Below the pieces are notes generated by a model. It did not search any database. It had not been told where the DNA came from and saw only the letters and a program-made list of their open reading frames with translations. Made by a program: the position numbers and the translations under genes. 64,000 bases of DNA from Myotis daubentonii (Eukaryota > Chordata > Mammalia > Chiroptera > Vespertilionidae): contig NC_081846.1 in the NCBI RefSeq assembly GCF_963259705.1, forward strand, positions 88,610,641 to 88,674,640, read 5' to 3'. Of this stretch, positions 1 to 11,126 are shown piece by piece (the stretch's first letter is position 1; every line of letters starts with the position of its first letter).

Positions 1-590
1 ACTTTGTTTTCCTCTCTCATCTTGAATTAGATACCTAATCTCTAGAGATCAACGCAAGTTTTCCTTCCACTCCCTACTTCATCTAACCCAGACAGAGATT
101 CTTAAAACAGGTCAGGCCTCCACTTTCCTTAAAAAAAAAAACAGACAAAATAAAAACAAATGCAAATCAAACCAAACCAAACAAACCAAAACAAAAAGAG
201 CTCCAACAATACTATCTCAGTATGGTCTATGGATTTTCTTCTGGAAAAATGATAGCAGATGATGCTTCTCTGGGGGAAGTAAAGGACTTTTTTTTTTTTT
301 CAGGCAAAACAAATGAATTTCTTAACAAGAAAATGGAAAAAAGGTGTTTCCATTTGGTAAAATATAAATGTAAAATATGTGGCGTAAGCCACACAAATAT
401 TTATTAACTGCCTGATGATGATTCTATGATAAGAGAAGTGACAAAAGGTGGAGAAGGAAAGGTTGTCTTAAAGTTTGAAATTTATTTAATATAGAATGAG
501 AAATTTAAAAAAATTAAAAGGATAACATACAAAATACATTTTACATTTTATTTTAAAAATCTTTATACAGCAAAATTGTATTTTTTTTCA
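1..590. other. Non-coding stretch, nothing recognised
   Basis: AT-rich sequence with an A/C-rich low-complexity run near 130-200. The short open frame at 222-407 has no recognisable motif and no codon-like structure. I see no exon, RNA gene or clear transposon end here. Confidence 0.5.
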
Positions 591-790
591 GTGTTTTTTG
601 TTTTCTGTCATTCATTTTTAGGAGTTTTTTAAAATATATATTTTGGCAATCAATCCCTTATCAAATATATGATTTGCAGATATTTTCTCCCATTCTATAT
701 GTTGTCATTTCACTCTGTTGAGTGTACTTTGATGCACAAAAGTTCTTAATTCTTATGAAGTCCAACTGATTTTTTCATATATATATGAAA
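591..790 (-). mobile_element. LINE-1 ORF2 fragment, antisense
   Basis: The plus strand reads like the reverse complement of the mammalian LINE-1 ORF2 3' region: CAATCCCTTATCAAATATAT, then GATTTGCAGATATTTTCTCC and a T-rich continuation. It is a short 5'-truncated relic without coding potential, ending at an AT-rich simple repeat (about 778-838). Confidence 0.6.
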
Positions 791-838
791 TATATGAAAT
801 ATATGAAATATATGAAATATATATATATATATATATAT
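778..838. repeat. AT-rich simple repeat (ATATG/AT)n
   Basis: Tandem ATGAAAT-like units give way to a pure AT run. It abuts the A-rich tail side of the minus-strand SINE at 838 and probably includes its expanded tail. Confidence 0.7.
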
Positions 839-1284
839 TATTGATTTCAGAGAGGAAGATAGAGGGAGGGAGGTATAGAAACATCAATGATGAGAGAGAA
901 TCATTGATTGGCTGCCTCCTGCACGCCCCCTATTGGGGATCAAGCCCACAACCCAGGCATGTGCCCTTGACTGGAACCAAACCTGGTACCCTTCAGTCCG
1001 CAGGCTGACGCTCCATCCCAGTGATGGCGAACTTATGACACGCGTGTCAGAGGTGACACGTGAACTCATTTTTTTGGTTGATTTTTCTTTGTTAAATGGC
1101 ATTTAAATATATAAAATAAATATCAAAAATGTAAGTCTTTGTTTTACTATGGCTGCAAATATCAAAAAAATTCTATATGTGACACAGCACCAGAGTTAAG
1201 TTAGGGTTTTTCAAAATGTTGACACTCCGAGCTCAAAAGGTTCGCCATCACTGCTCTAGCCTCTGAGTCAAACCAGCTAGGGCT
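838..1284 (-). mobile_element. Ves-type SINE, split by a hAT insertion
   Basis: Read on the minus strand this is a tRNA-derived Ves SINE. The tRNA-like head is at the right end (AGCCCTAGCTGGTTTGACTC, reverse of 1265-1284). A box-B-like region, the GCAGGAGGCAGCCAATC segment and the tail lie to the left. The body is interrupted after the head by a 235-bp hAT (1019-1253). Ves SINEs are abundant in vespertilionid bats and are transcribed by RNA polymerase III when active; this copy is diverged. Confidence 0.85.
1019..1253. mobile_element. Non-autonomous hAT inside the SINE
   Basis: Terminal inverted repeats CAGTGATGGCGAAC and GTTCGCCATCACTG are a 14-bp perfect match. Flanking 8-bp copies CTCCATCC and CTCTAGCC (two mismatches) fit a hAT target duplication. 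The AT-rich interior has no transposase. It must be younger than the SINE it splits. Confidence 0.85.
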
Positions 1285-2226
1285 GTATCCAGAATTTTAA
1301 CCTGACCCTCTGAGCAGGGAGAAACCTACATGGCTGTGAGGTTTTAAAGGAAACTGGTGATTTTGCCTGAGGATCCTCCAAACAATGTGAATCTATGTTA
1401 TTTCTTCTTCTTGTTGACTTTGTAAATGTCTGAGCACAGCATCGCAGATTCCAGGAATGCCGGCACGGGGAGGGAAGATCACATTTGATGTGTATATTGT
1501 CTGCACGGGAAGACTGGTCATCAGAGGGGAGGCCGCTCCCTCTAAGTCAGGGGGTCCTGGGTGGCTGAGCCAGCACTAAACGCAGGCCCCCTGACATGCC
1601 AGTTGTCTTCTTCCTGCACTAACCTCCCCACCCCCCACCCACCCCCACACACAGTGAGTTTAAGTCATAATCACCAAGAGGAAATAAAAGCGGCAGCTGC
1701 TTCCTTCAGGTACAAATCCTGAAGACTTGGATGCGTTCAGATGCCTCAGAGCCTTAGCAGGGTGCCTTGCATTTAATAAATGCGCCCAGATTGACAGAGC
1801 AAAACTAAGCCAGTTAATTAAACACTCTTAAGTGATTAAGCAACATAATTAACTATGTTGGTGTTATCAAAATTCTGCCCCTCCCAGGACCCGCTCTCCT
1901 CTAATCAGGGGAAGGACGCGGCTCTGCACCCTGGAAGGCCGAGGCAGTGCAGCTTCTGCACAAATGCCCTGCAGGCAGAGCCGCGCTGGCCGGTAGCCGC
2001 AGTGGACGCCAGACGGTGACTGAATTTCCCCTGGGCAAACAGAATGTCGGGAGGAGGGGAGAGGGTATAAGAACAAAAGAGCTGTGTATGTGAGCCAGCA
2101 CCACTGTAGAAACCTTCGAGGCGCCCAGGAAGAAACACCTTGCGCCCCGCCTCAACTAGACACGAAGGTGGAGACAACTAGAAAGGCCTCAGCACGCCTC
2201 CCAACCCCCATCTTTTTTAATGGCTC
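1285..2226. other. Non-coding stretch, possibly the 5' part of an LTR at its right end
   Basis: No gene or repeat end that I can name. A C-rich run lies at 1622-1655. The sequence from about 2080 may belong to the LTR-like promoter region that continues past the hAT at 2235. Confidence 0.4.
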
Positions 2227-2234
2227 ACTAGGAC

Positions 2235-2445
2235 CGTGGTTGGCAAACTGCGGCTCGCGAGCCACATGCGGCTCTTTGGCCCCTTGAGTATGGCTCTTCC
2301 TAAGCCTTAGGAGTACCCTAATTAAGTTCATAACAATGTACCTACCTATATAGTTTAAGTTTAAAAGATTTGGCTCTCAAAAGAAATTTCAATCGTTGTA
2401 CTGTTGATATTTGGCTCTGTTGACTAATGAGTTTGCTGACCACTG
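2235..2445. mobile_element. Non-autonomous hAT, about 211 bp
   Basis: Termini GTGGTTGGCAAACTGCGG and GAGTTTGCTGACCACTG are inverted repeats of the bat hAT type. The flanks ACTAGGAC and CCTAGGAG resemble a decayed 8-bp duplication. There is no open reading frame of note. It sits inside an LTR-like sequence. Confidence 0.75.
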
Positions 2446-2681
2446 CCTAGGAGACAATAAGACCTAGGTGGAGTATGGGGAAAACTATCAACCCCATAGT
2501 ACTCAGCCAATGGGAGGAGGGACTCTTGCACCTAGGATAAAATAGCCTGTGATCGCTACTCTGTGTGCCTGTTCCACCGGACACCCGCTCTTGCCAGAAC
2601 ATATTAAAAGTCTCATTTTCACCATACTTCTGTCTCCAATTCCGTTATTTGAATTCAGACAGGTGAGCATTTCTCACAACA
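2446..2681 (+). mobile_element. LTR-like promoter region of an endogenous retrovirus
   Basis: Ordered signals suggest U3-R-U5: a CCAAT motif near 2507, a TATA-like GGATAAAATAG near 2534-2545, an ATTAAA polyadenylation-like motif near 2603, and an end in CACAACA at 2681. The 5' boundary is not clear; it may lie left of the hAT at 2235. No viral reading frames are present. This is an inference from layout rather than a match to a named family. Confidence 0.4.
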
Positions 2682-3655
2682 GGTGAGAGCCCTAAGGCCT
2701 GGCTCTCCAATCGTTTCTAGGAGATGCCTTTTATAGGGGACTGAGGGAGTTAAGGTCATGGTCAGGGTTACAGGCTCTATTGATTGGTTGGAGCTAGGGT
2801 AGGGGTAGTAGATCATTGCATCTGTTGCTGATGTCAGTCATGGCATCTTTCAGTCTGGTTTTGTGAGGGGGTGGTAGGTGGGGTGGTTCTGATTTTGGGC
2901 CTGGAGCTGAAACAAAACTGAGGTCTAGATGTTATGTTTAGATTGACTGAAACTCTGTTTTTATGATCAACAGACTCGAGGCTTTGTTCCTAAGACTGTT
3001 TGATGCTCACCAGAACCGAACTGACCTGAGGGTATAATGACTGAGGAGTAGCCATGGAAGGGAAGGGGGCAGCAGGCGAGTAGGTGCTCGTAGGCTAGAC
3101 AAGGCCAATTGGAATCAAAAGGAAGGAAAGGAGAGAAGGTCAAATGGAAGAAACGAAGTTCTACCTCCTTTCACAAAGGCACCCTCATCTTCAGGTACTC
3201 CCTCTAGTCCCATACCCTGACTTATTCCCCTGTTCCCCCCTACCACCACCACCCCTGCCAGCTTCTCCAGTTCAGTTAGTCTGGTCTCTGCTCTCTAGAT
3301 CTGCCCCTTCTTCTGACAAACTATTTGTTATGAGTATGAATGGATGGTACACCTGACAACCTGTGAGAAGTATCCTACCCCAATTAAACACAGCAAGGCC
3401 AGCATATCTTACCAGGACCTTATAATGCTGCACAGAAAGGTTTACTAGACTAGAAATAATTTGGGTTTTAAGGCGCTTTCAGAAAGGCTGTGTTTAAGGA
3501 AAAGGCGTAAGGAACTCCACAGAGCACACTGTCTGGGTCAGCCCTCGGGGTGGCCTGGAAGGGGAAAGCCTTGGAGAAGGTTCAGGTGGTAGTTATTTCC
3601 CTTCCTCCCTCAGATAAGCCAGTGCCAGGCAGGCAGTGCTCCTGTGGAGATTTCC
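2682..3655. other. Non-coding stretch, weak similarity to 40.68-40.85 kb
   Basis: The segment around 2760-2930 (a GATTGGTTGGAGC-like run, then GGCCTGGAGCTGAAACAAAA) resembles 40710-40830 (GATTGGTCAGTG, GTCTGGAGCTGAAATACAAC). That suggests two relics of one LTR family. Nothing else is recognised. Confidence 0.35.
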
Positions 3656-3659
3656 TGTT

Positions 3660-3960
3660 TGCTCAGATGATTAAGTGTCGGCAGCGGCGGGCCCCTGGAG
3701 TGTCAAAATGAGTCTGAAAGTATGATATCTTCCTCGTAAGCTTAATGGAATGCTGTCCTAATATCTGATCCAGCTTCCCAGTTTATTAAGCTTAATATTT
3801 GATTCAGTTCTCTAGTTTTATAAGCTCATTTTCTGATTCCCTTTGCTCCCTCCCTTATTAATAAGTAGCTAACTATCTATGCTAATGTCATGGCTCTATT
3901 TAAGGGGAGTACAGATTAATTTTCTGTTTGGACATTAGCCAGAAGTATTTTTTTAAAAAA
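3660..3960 (+). mobile_element. LTR-related relic, same family as 8.6-8.8 kb
   Basis: The order of short blocks GCTTCCCAGTTTAT, GATTCCCTTTGCTC, TATTAATAAGTAGCTAAC and TATCTATGCTAATG parallels 8637-8725 (GCTTCCCAGTTTATG, CATTCCCTTTTGC, TATGTCGATAACCAAC, TGCCTATGCTGAC). It is older or more diverged than the pair at 7.96 and 11.5 kb. No coding content. Confidence 0.45.
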
Positions 3961-4810
3961 GGAATATCCAGACCTGAAATGTTCCTCATTGATACTAGAG
4001 ATGCAACACAGAGACCAAAATCTCACACTGAAGAGAGAACTGAAGAGCTAAGCAAGTGATCATAAGGCAGTTTCCAAGCATAAAATTCCAAGCAGTCAGT
4101 AATTTCAGAGCATGATGAAAGACTCAAAGCCCCATGGAAATCAGTGGAGGGACACGATTTGAAAATGAACTTTGTGCATTTGCATATGCAATGACCAGGC
4201 ACTTTCTTCTGAGAGCAGAACCTGTTCTAATTCATGGTTGCCTTTTTTCCTAACTTAAATGAGGTGAGGCAAACAGGAAGGCGCACGCAGAGACCAGCAG
4301 AACCTACCCACAGGGCACCAATCAATTCAAAGGTGTAATTCCAGCCAAGACTACTCTTCTGGGTGGAGAACGCTTCTCTCTCTTCTGTCAATCTCTCAGA
4401 CTCTCTTCATCCCTGGATCAAATTCTCTGCAGGGCAAAGACCCAACTATTCTGATTGATCAGAATCCAGGCTATTCTTTGGATCCCACTGAGGGTCTTTG
4501 CCCTCATGCTAAGAAGTGGACTTCATTCTTCCCCTTTTTACACTGGTGCTCAGGTACAAAGGACACTTTTGGCTTTCCGTCACTTTTTGAAGCGCACAGC
4601 TGGGAAGGGTCTCCAAAATGGACAAGGGAGTACACTCCTGCCGTATCTCTGTTCTCTCTGCAATTATGTAAACCCAGCCAGCCAGGCTGTCTCTGGAGAC
4701 AGTGATTTGTCAATTTGTTATTGTTCTGACTATCAGCTCTGGTATTCATAGGCACTAACATAGAGTGCTCGACTAACAAGAATAATTTTTATCTGAATAA
4801 ACTATATTTT
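3961..4810. other. Non-coding stretch, nothing recognised
   Basis: The overlapping frames at 4455-4779 occur on both strands and show no domain. I see no splice-framed exon or RNA gene. Confidence 0.45.
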
Positions 4811-5972
4811 CTTTATTTTTCCCAGCCTTATTGAGATCTAATTGACATATAACACTGTGCAAGTTTAAGGTGTACAGTGTGATTATTAGGTATATATAGA
4901 TTGAAATTATTACTATAATAATGTTACTGAACACATCCATAACCTCACATTGATGCCATTGTAATAGTAATTTTATTTCTTTCAGATATGTACCCAGAAG
5001 TAGAATTGCTGGGCCATAAGGTAGTTTTATTTTAAATTTTTTGAGGAACCTTCATACTGTTTTCTAAGTGTCTGCACCAACTTACAATTTCACCAACAGT
5101 GCACAGGAGTTTCCTTTTCTTCACATCTTCACCAGCATTTTTTATCTCTTTGCCTTTTATTAAAAGCCATTCTAACAGTTATAAAGTAATATCTCATTGT
5201 GGCTTTAATTTGCATTTCCCCGATGATTAGTGATGTTGAGCACCTTTGCATGTACCTATTGGCCATTTGTATGATTTCTTTGGAAAAATGTTTATTCATA
5301 GCCTCTACCCATTTTAAAATCAGATTATTAATTTCTTTGTTTTCCTGTTGAGTTGTATGAGCTCCTTATATATTTTAGATGTTAACCCCTTATGTGATAT
5401 ATTACTTGGAAATATTTTCTCCTATATCTTGCCTCTTCATTCCACTGGTTATTATTTATTTATTTATGCTGTGCAGAAACTTTTTAGTTTGATATAGTCC
5501 TCCTTGTTTGTTTTTAACTTTGTTGCTTGTGTTTTGGTGTCATATCTAAAAGTTTATTGCCAAGATCAATGTCAAGAAAGTTTTCCCCTATGTTTTCCTT
5601 TAGAAATTGTATGGTTTCATGCCTTCATGTAAGTCTTTAATTCACCTAAGTTAATTTTCTGTGAATGTTGTAAAATAGGGATCCAGTTTCATTTGTTTGC
5701 ACGTAAAATCTCAGTTTCCCAATACTTTATTAAAAAAGACTATCTGTTCTCCATTGAATATTTTCAGTTGACTGTATGTGCGTGGATTTGTTTCTGGGCT
5801 CTCTATTTGAGTACATTGGTCTGTGTGTCCTTTTTATACCAGTATTATGCTGTTCAGATTACTGTAGTTTTGTAGTATAGTTTAAAATAAGGATGTGTGA
5901 TGCCTCCAGCTTTGCTACTTTTTTCTCAGGATTTCTTTTGCTATTAAGGTCTTTTGTGCTTTTCTTTTTCAA

Positions 5973-6208
5973 TCCTCACTCAAGGATACTTTTCCATTGA
6001 ATTTTAGAGAGAGTGGAAGGGGGGGGAGAGACAGACACAGAGAGAAACATTGGTGTGAGAGTGACACATCAATTGGTTGCCTTCTGCGTGTGTCCCAACC
6101 GGGGCCAGGAGCCTGCAACTGAAGTAGGTGCCCTTGACTGGAATCAAACCTGGGACCCTTCAGTCTGCAGGCTGATGCTCTATCTACTGAGCCAAGCCAG
6201 CTAGGGCT
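5973..6208 (-). mobile_element. Older Ves-type SINE, minus strand
   Basis: The head at the right end reads AGCCCTAGCTGGCTTGGCTC on the minus strand, followed by ACTGAAGGGTCCCAGGTTTG (box B region). The body ends in TTGAATTTTAGAGAGAG-type sequence and TCCTCACTCAAGGATA, shared with the copy at 23.7 kb. It is inserted in antisense LINE-1. Confidence 0.8.
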
Positions 6209-6806
6209 GTGCTTTAATATAAATTTAAAAACAAATGTTTCTACTTCTGTGAAAAAGCCCATGGGGATCTTGTTAGGACTTTCATTGACTCTGTAGATGT
6301 CTTAGGGTAGAATGCATATTTTAATGATATTAATTCTTTCGATCTATGAACATGAAATATTTTTCTATTTATTTGTGTCTCATTCAATTTCTTTCATCAA
6401 AGTCTTGTACAGTTACTATTGTACCAATCATTCACTTCCTTGGTTAAATTTAATCTTAATTATTTTATTCTTTTTGGTGATACTGTGAATGGGATTATTG
6501 TCTTTTTTTCAGATATTTTATTGTTAGTGTATTAAAATAGATTATTTTTGCAAGTTAATTTTGTATCTTGTAACTTTACTGAATTCATTTATTAGTTGCA
6601 ATAGATTTTTTTGGTGGAGTCATTAGGGGTTTTTATATATCAGATCATGCTATCTGCAAATAGAGATAATTTAACTCCCTTGTTTTCAATTGATCACCTT
6701 TTATTTATTTTCTTGATAGTGGGTACCACTGTCATATTGATATTAAAAGAAAATCTTTTAATTCTTCACTGCAGAGTATGATATTAGCTGTGGGTTTGAT
6801 GTATAT

Positions 6807-7082
6807 TGCTAGGGCGGACCAAATAATTGAATCGATACCTGCTCCCTTGGGAACTGATCTTTAGGCCACTTCACAATGGACATCCCATTTTGCTTAGACC
6901 ACATCCCATTTGCTAAGACCATTATTTCTCCCCTCCGGACTTTCCCAGAATCCGGACCCACCCAGAGACTTCTGCACCCAGAAAATTTCTGGCTCCCTGT
7001 CCCTGGCTGCTGGTGCCATTTTGAGGATTTTAAAATCCCTTACCCTTTGGCCTCATGCATTCCTCCTTTGGCGACCCTAACA
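6807..7082. mobile_element. Solo-LTR-like (or TIR) insertion in LINE-1
   Basis: A 276-bp segment starting TGCTAGGGCGG and ending GCGACCCTAACA interrupts LINE-1 and is flanked by TATAT on both sides (6802-6806, 7083-7087). TG...CA ends with a 5-bp duplication fit a solo LTR. The ends are also partly inverted (TGCTAGGG versus TGTTAGGG on the other strand), so a DNA transposon is possible. No AATAAA is visible in either orientation. Confidence 0.5.
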
Positions 7083-7560
7083 TATATGGCCTATATTATA
7101 TTGATTTATGTTCCTTCTATACCTCATTTGTTGAGATCTTTTACATGTAAGGGTGTTAATTTTTGGTAAGTGTTTTTTCAGCATCTATTGAAAGAACCAT
7201 ATGATTTTCATTGTATTAATGTGGTGTATCATACTTACAGATTTGTTTATGTTAAACGATTTTTGTATCTCAACAGTACATATCACTTCATCATGATGGA
7301 TCATCCTTTTTATGTGCTGCTGAATTCGGTTTGCTGGAAATTTGTTGAGAATATTTGCACCTATATTCATCAGGGATATTGGCCTATGATTTTCTTTACT
7401 TGTGTCTTTACCTGGCTTTAGTAGTTAGAGTAATGCTGCCTGGGAAAGTGAGATTGGAAGTATTCCCTCCTCTTTAATATTTTGAAAGAGTTGAGAAGTG
7501 TTTGCATTAATTTCTCTTTAGATGTCTAGTACAATTTCCCAGTTGCTGGAGAAGTTAATA

Positions 7561-7958
7561 GGTCCTTTTGCAATGACCCAATTCTAAACATACAAGTATG
7601 GGGAAGTTTAAATGTGAAGGTAAGATTTTATTGTGAATTAAGGGGAATTAATACCCTCTCAGGGACCCAGCGGGTGGGGCAGACTTTAGAAGCATTGCCG
7701 GAGGCTTCTGCTAATTCTCCATATGTCTTCTTGGATTAGGTAAAGGGCAAAGAACTATTTAAATTACCCAACCCAAATCCTAACTTTTCCCAGGCCTGGA
7801 TTGGGCCCTTCTCCCAGTAAATTCCATTAGGGTTTCATGACCTCTAGCTAATCAGATTACCTTTCTGATTGTTTCCATGCTAGGCCCTGCGTCTCTATTT
7901 TGTCACCCTGATTCCATTGCATGTGTCCAAAAGCTCCATAATATTACCTAGTTCCTAT
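7561..7958. other. Non-coding stretch, nothing recognised
   Basis: Lies between the LINE-1 and the forward LTR. It contains no open frame or repeat end that I can identify. Confidence 0.4.
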
Positions 7959-8870
7959 TGTTAGAGACAGAAATAGGATATTGGGGAGCAGCTATGATTA
8001 TAAGAAACATTAATCGTGCTCTGTTAACCGTGATGTTTCTGTTCTGATTAGAGAAAGCACATGCTAACCTGACAGAGCTGCATGCCCTGGGACATGGAAG
8101 CTCACATCAGAATGCAATCCATCCTCCATTTCTGAGAGCTGCCTATCATTTTGGAAAGATTGACAACCTTGTGGCTAAAACAATCTAGTCCTGGAGGCAC
8201 CCACCTTTGCAACCCCCAGTCCTATTATTGCCTGTAACCCTTATACCTGCCTATTTCCCATGCCTATAATTCTTACTTCCCCGAGTAATCTTTGCCCTTC
8301 TACCTAATATAAGCAGCTGGCTGATGAGAGGGGTAGAGTGGATTTTTGTGGATGACCTGCTGCTCTCCCACGCTGCCAGCATTACTGGAATAAACACTCT
8401 TTTTTGATTCAATACTCTCTCTGCTGAATTGGCTCAAGTAGTGACAGGCAGCCTGGACCCCTTGGTTGTGTGGTCGCACTCTTGTGATTACTCGAGTCCC
8501 AGGTTGTCAGCACTCCTGGTGGGATTTCCTGCCTGTCCCCAGGAGTAAGTCCTCCCAGGAGCAGCGTCCCTAGAGTGTGTCCATGGGTCTGATTGCCAGT
8601 AAACTAGGTGGAAATTCTGCACTGCTACTTATTTCTGCTTCCCAGTTTATGAAAACTATTTCATTCCCTTTTGCTTTCTTCCTTATGTCGATAACCAACT
8701 GCCTATGCTGACAAAACAGCCTGGTCTTGGGCTTGCTCTGTCTGGAAGTTTTATTTTCTATATTCTCAGCGTTCTAGCATCTGGCTGCCTTTCCCAGGGT
8801 TAGGTAAATTCAGAGACAGTGAGCAATTTGCCCAGGAGTGTACCTTTCTTATGCAACTAACCAACGCAGA
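7959..8870 (+). mobile_element. Endogenous retroviral LTR-like copy, forward
   Basis: Begins TGTTAGAGACAGAAATAGG. It has a TATA-like AATATAAG at about 8306-8313, GGATGACCTGCTGCTCTCCC downstream of it and an AATAAA at 8399-8404, which is the order expected of U3-R-U5. Homology to the inverted copy at 11537-10031 covers the LTR and about 400 bp beyond. The right boundary is inferred from that homology and is uncertain. No retroviral reading frame is preserved. Confidence 0.6.
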
Positions 8871-9550
8871 GGCTATAAGCTTTGCTTCTCACCTTCTTTA
8901 TCGGTTCTCACACTCTGGGGCAATATTCAGCTTCCCTAGTCACCCCAGGGCCAGGTACATGCAACTGCGGGTAGCCCCAAGGCCCAGAGCATGCCGAACC
9001 TACTTCAACTAGCCTGTCCTCACCCTGTTAGCCTGCCTTGCTTTGCCTTGCCCAGGTAGACCACAATAAAGCTTCTTGCCCACAGCTTTCCTTCCCTCCC
9101 TATGACTGCTGACCAACCCTGGTGCTTCCCTGTGTGAGAAATAAGGCGAGTCCCCCAAACCAGGGGTCCTGGCAGGACACAAAGCATACTCGGGAGTCAA
9201 GCTGCCAGGCAGTGCCTTTCCTCCTGCGGGAGGGTGCGCAGCGCCGGGGCTGGGAGCTCACGCACCGAGCAGCCATCCGCTGGGGTTTTATCCCTGATGC
9301 ACATGATCCCTCCCTCCCTCTTGATTGGAGCTTAGGCTTACAGTCTTTCATGATTGGATAATTTAAAGGAAAAAGGGAGGGATTGACCTTTGCCATGTCA
9401 AAACGGCAGCCCCAAAGGAGCTGCAAGTTACACAGGCCTGAACTCCCTTCTTTGACAGAAAAGATTGTTTATTCTCACCCCTGTGTGGCCCTACTGGCAA
9501 GCATCTCCTGATGTGTTAGCTTCGTTATACCCGAGAAATAACAAAGCCTT
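8871..9550 (+). mobile_element. Possible second LTR-like relic
   Basis: AATAAA at 9065-9070 is followed by GCTTCTTGCCCACAGC. A GC-rich tract then leads to GATTGGAGC and GATTGGATAATTT motifs. This looks like shuffled LTR sequence, but I cannot define termini or a target duplication. The overlapping frames on both strands at 9009-9426 are not convincing genes. Confidence 0.3.
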
Positions 9551-10030
9551 CATTTTATTTTATTTTATATTATTTTTCAGTTGGACTCATTTTTAATATT
9601 TAATTACAAAAGTGAGCACTGACTGTTTTCTCTTTTAGACACACATACAGGTCTAATAGCCAACATGTGCAGAGGAGGTGAGCTCCCGCTTGCCCTCCAC
9701 CCTACCATCCTGCGGTGGAAACTGCAGTCCCCCCCCTCCCCCGCCCCCCTTCCCAGGGTCCACAGGCTGTGTCCACACTGGGCTGGCTGCGGTTTGGTTC
9801 ATGTAGTGAGTGTGTCAACACAAAGCCTTCCTCCCAATGGTGTTCCTGATCCTCAGAGAGACCCTGAGCTTCTGTCCCAGTGAGTCGGGGAGGCGGTGCT
9901 GGAGTCGGAGGGCCGTCTGTTCCCTGCACTCGGTCAGAGTGAGGACAGAGCCAGGCAGGAAGCTTGGAGGCCACAGCTGCAAGTCAGGCGTCTCTTCATG
10001 AGACAAGGTAGGGGACATTCCCCCACCCAG
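9551..10030 (-). other. Unassigned, resembles the 3' UTR of a retrocopy
   Basis: On the minus strand the segment ends in AATAATATAAAATAAAATAA (near 9550), like a degraded poly(A) tail, preceded by AT-rich 3' UTR-like sequence. That would fit a minus-strand processed transcript, but I recognise no parent gene. Overlapping frames on both strands at 9.67-10.1 kb show no known domain. Confidence 0.25.
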
Positions 10031-10225
10031 GAGCCTCTGAGTTGGTTAATTGCATATGAAGGTGCACTCCTGGGCAAGCTGCTCACTGTCTCTGAATTTA
10101 CCTAACACGGGAAAGGCAGCCAGATGCTAGAACATTGAGAATATAGAAAATAAAACTTCCAGACAGAGAAAAGCCCAAGACCAGGCCTTTTTGTCAGCAT
10201 AGGCAGTTTAAAAAAAAAAAAAAAT

Positions 10226-10645
10226 CAGCGTTTTCAACAGTATTGAACGTTCAAACTTCTCCCACCAACACAGGTCAAACAGCAGTCACAGCCTGGGCCT
10301 TAGGGGAAGGGAGGCGGACCCCAGGTCTCATCTGACAGCCCCAGGTTAGGCCCTGGAGCACCTGTCGCTGCTGCAGGGGCAGCTTCTCATCTCAAAAGCA
10401 ACAGGAAGAGCCGGGATTATGACGAGTTGCCCCAATGCACAAGGCTGCCCTGGCAACCTGCACATTTTTTCAGCCGCACAGAGGGAGAGATCAAAGGTGG
10501 CTCCAGCCGCGGCCCAGATCCTCTCGGGAAACATCTCCGTCAGACCCCAGAGTCTCTCCGACAGGGTCTCATCTGGCTCCTTGTCATCCTTTTCCAGCTC
10601 CTCCTCAGTCTCCGCATCACCTTTCAGAAGCAATTTGGCAAGGGA
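10226..10645 (-). pseudogene. TOMM22: Processed pseudogene of TOMM22
   Basis: The minus-strand translation of 10346-10633 matches the mitochondrial import receptor TOM22, with the hallmark stretch ETLSERLWGLTEMFPER followed by AAGATFDLSL. TOM22 is a tail-anchored outer-membrane subunit of the TOM complex. This copy lacks introns and the N-terminal ~20 residues. The transmembrane part (LPVAFE) is altered and a frameshift follows, after which an alternative frame still reads EKLPLQQRQVLQG as in the parent C-terminus. Sequence to about 10226 looks like 3' UTR. It interrupts the inverted LTR, so it inserted after it. No promoter is evident; non-functional. Confidence 0.85.
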
Positions 10646-10911
10646 GCACCAGGACCTAGGGCAGCGTGGGCTCTAGTCCTAGTCAATAAGAAAAACAAAC
10701 TCTCTGGAAATGATATTCCTCTTAATAAACTAAAAAGATGCTTGAAGAAAGCTCTGCTCTTAGTAGGCTTGAGGCTTCGCACACAGTTGTATTAGCATGT
10801 AGTGTTGGGAGGTCACATTGTGTAACTGGACAATCAGTGGGTCCATGCTGCCTGTCACTACTTGAGCCAGTTAAGCAGAGTCAGGGTTGAATCATATCTG
10901 AGCATCTATTC

Positions 10912-11126
10912 CAGCCGTGGGCAAACTACGGCCCGCGGGCAGGATCCGGCCTGTTTGAAATGAATAAAACTATTGAAAAAAAAAGACCGCATCCTTTTAT
11001 GTAATGATGTTTACTTTGAATTTATATTAGTTCACACAAACACTCCATCCATGCTTTTGTTCCGGCCCTCCGGTCCAGTTTAAGAACCCATTGTGGCCCT
11101 CGAGTCAAAAAGTTTGCCCACCCCTG
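10912..11126. mobile_element. Non-autonomous hAT in the inverted LTR
   Basis: Inverted ends CAGCCGTGGGCAAACTACGG and AGTTTGCCCACCCCTG are flanked by ATCTATTC and GTCTATTC (one mismatch), a hAT-type 8-bp duplication. GGCCCGCGGGCAGGATCC near the left end and CCGGCCCTCCGGTCC near the right are typical of a bat hAT MITE family. No transposase. Confidence 0.85.

Larger units (their letters stand above)
4811..7560 (-). mobile_element. LINE-1, 3' part, antisense, with nested insertions
   Basis: The plus strand starts with reverse-complement LINE-1 3' UTR (TTATTGAGATCTAATTGACA), runs through the end of ORF2 (CACCAACAGTGCACAGGAG, GGCTTTAATTTGCATTTCCC) and continues through ORF2 to about 7.56 kb. Many stops and indels make it non-functional. 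A SINE (5973-6208) and a 276-bp LTR-like element (6807-7082) interrupt it. LINE-1 order resumes cleanly after each interruption. Confidence 0.8.
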
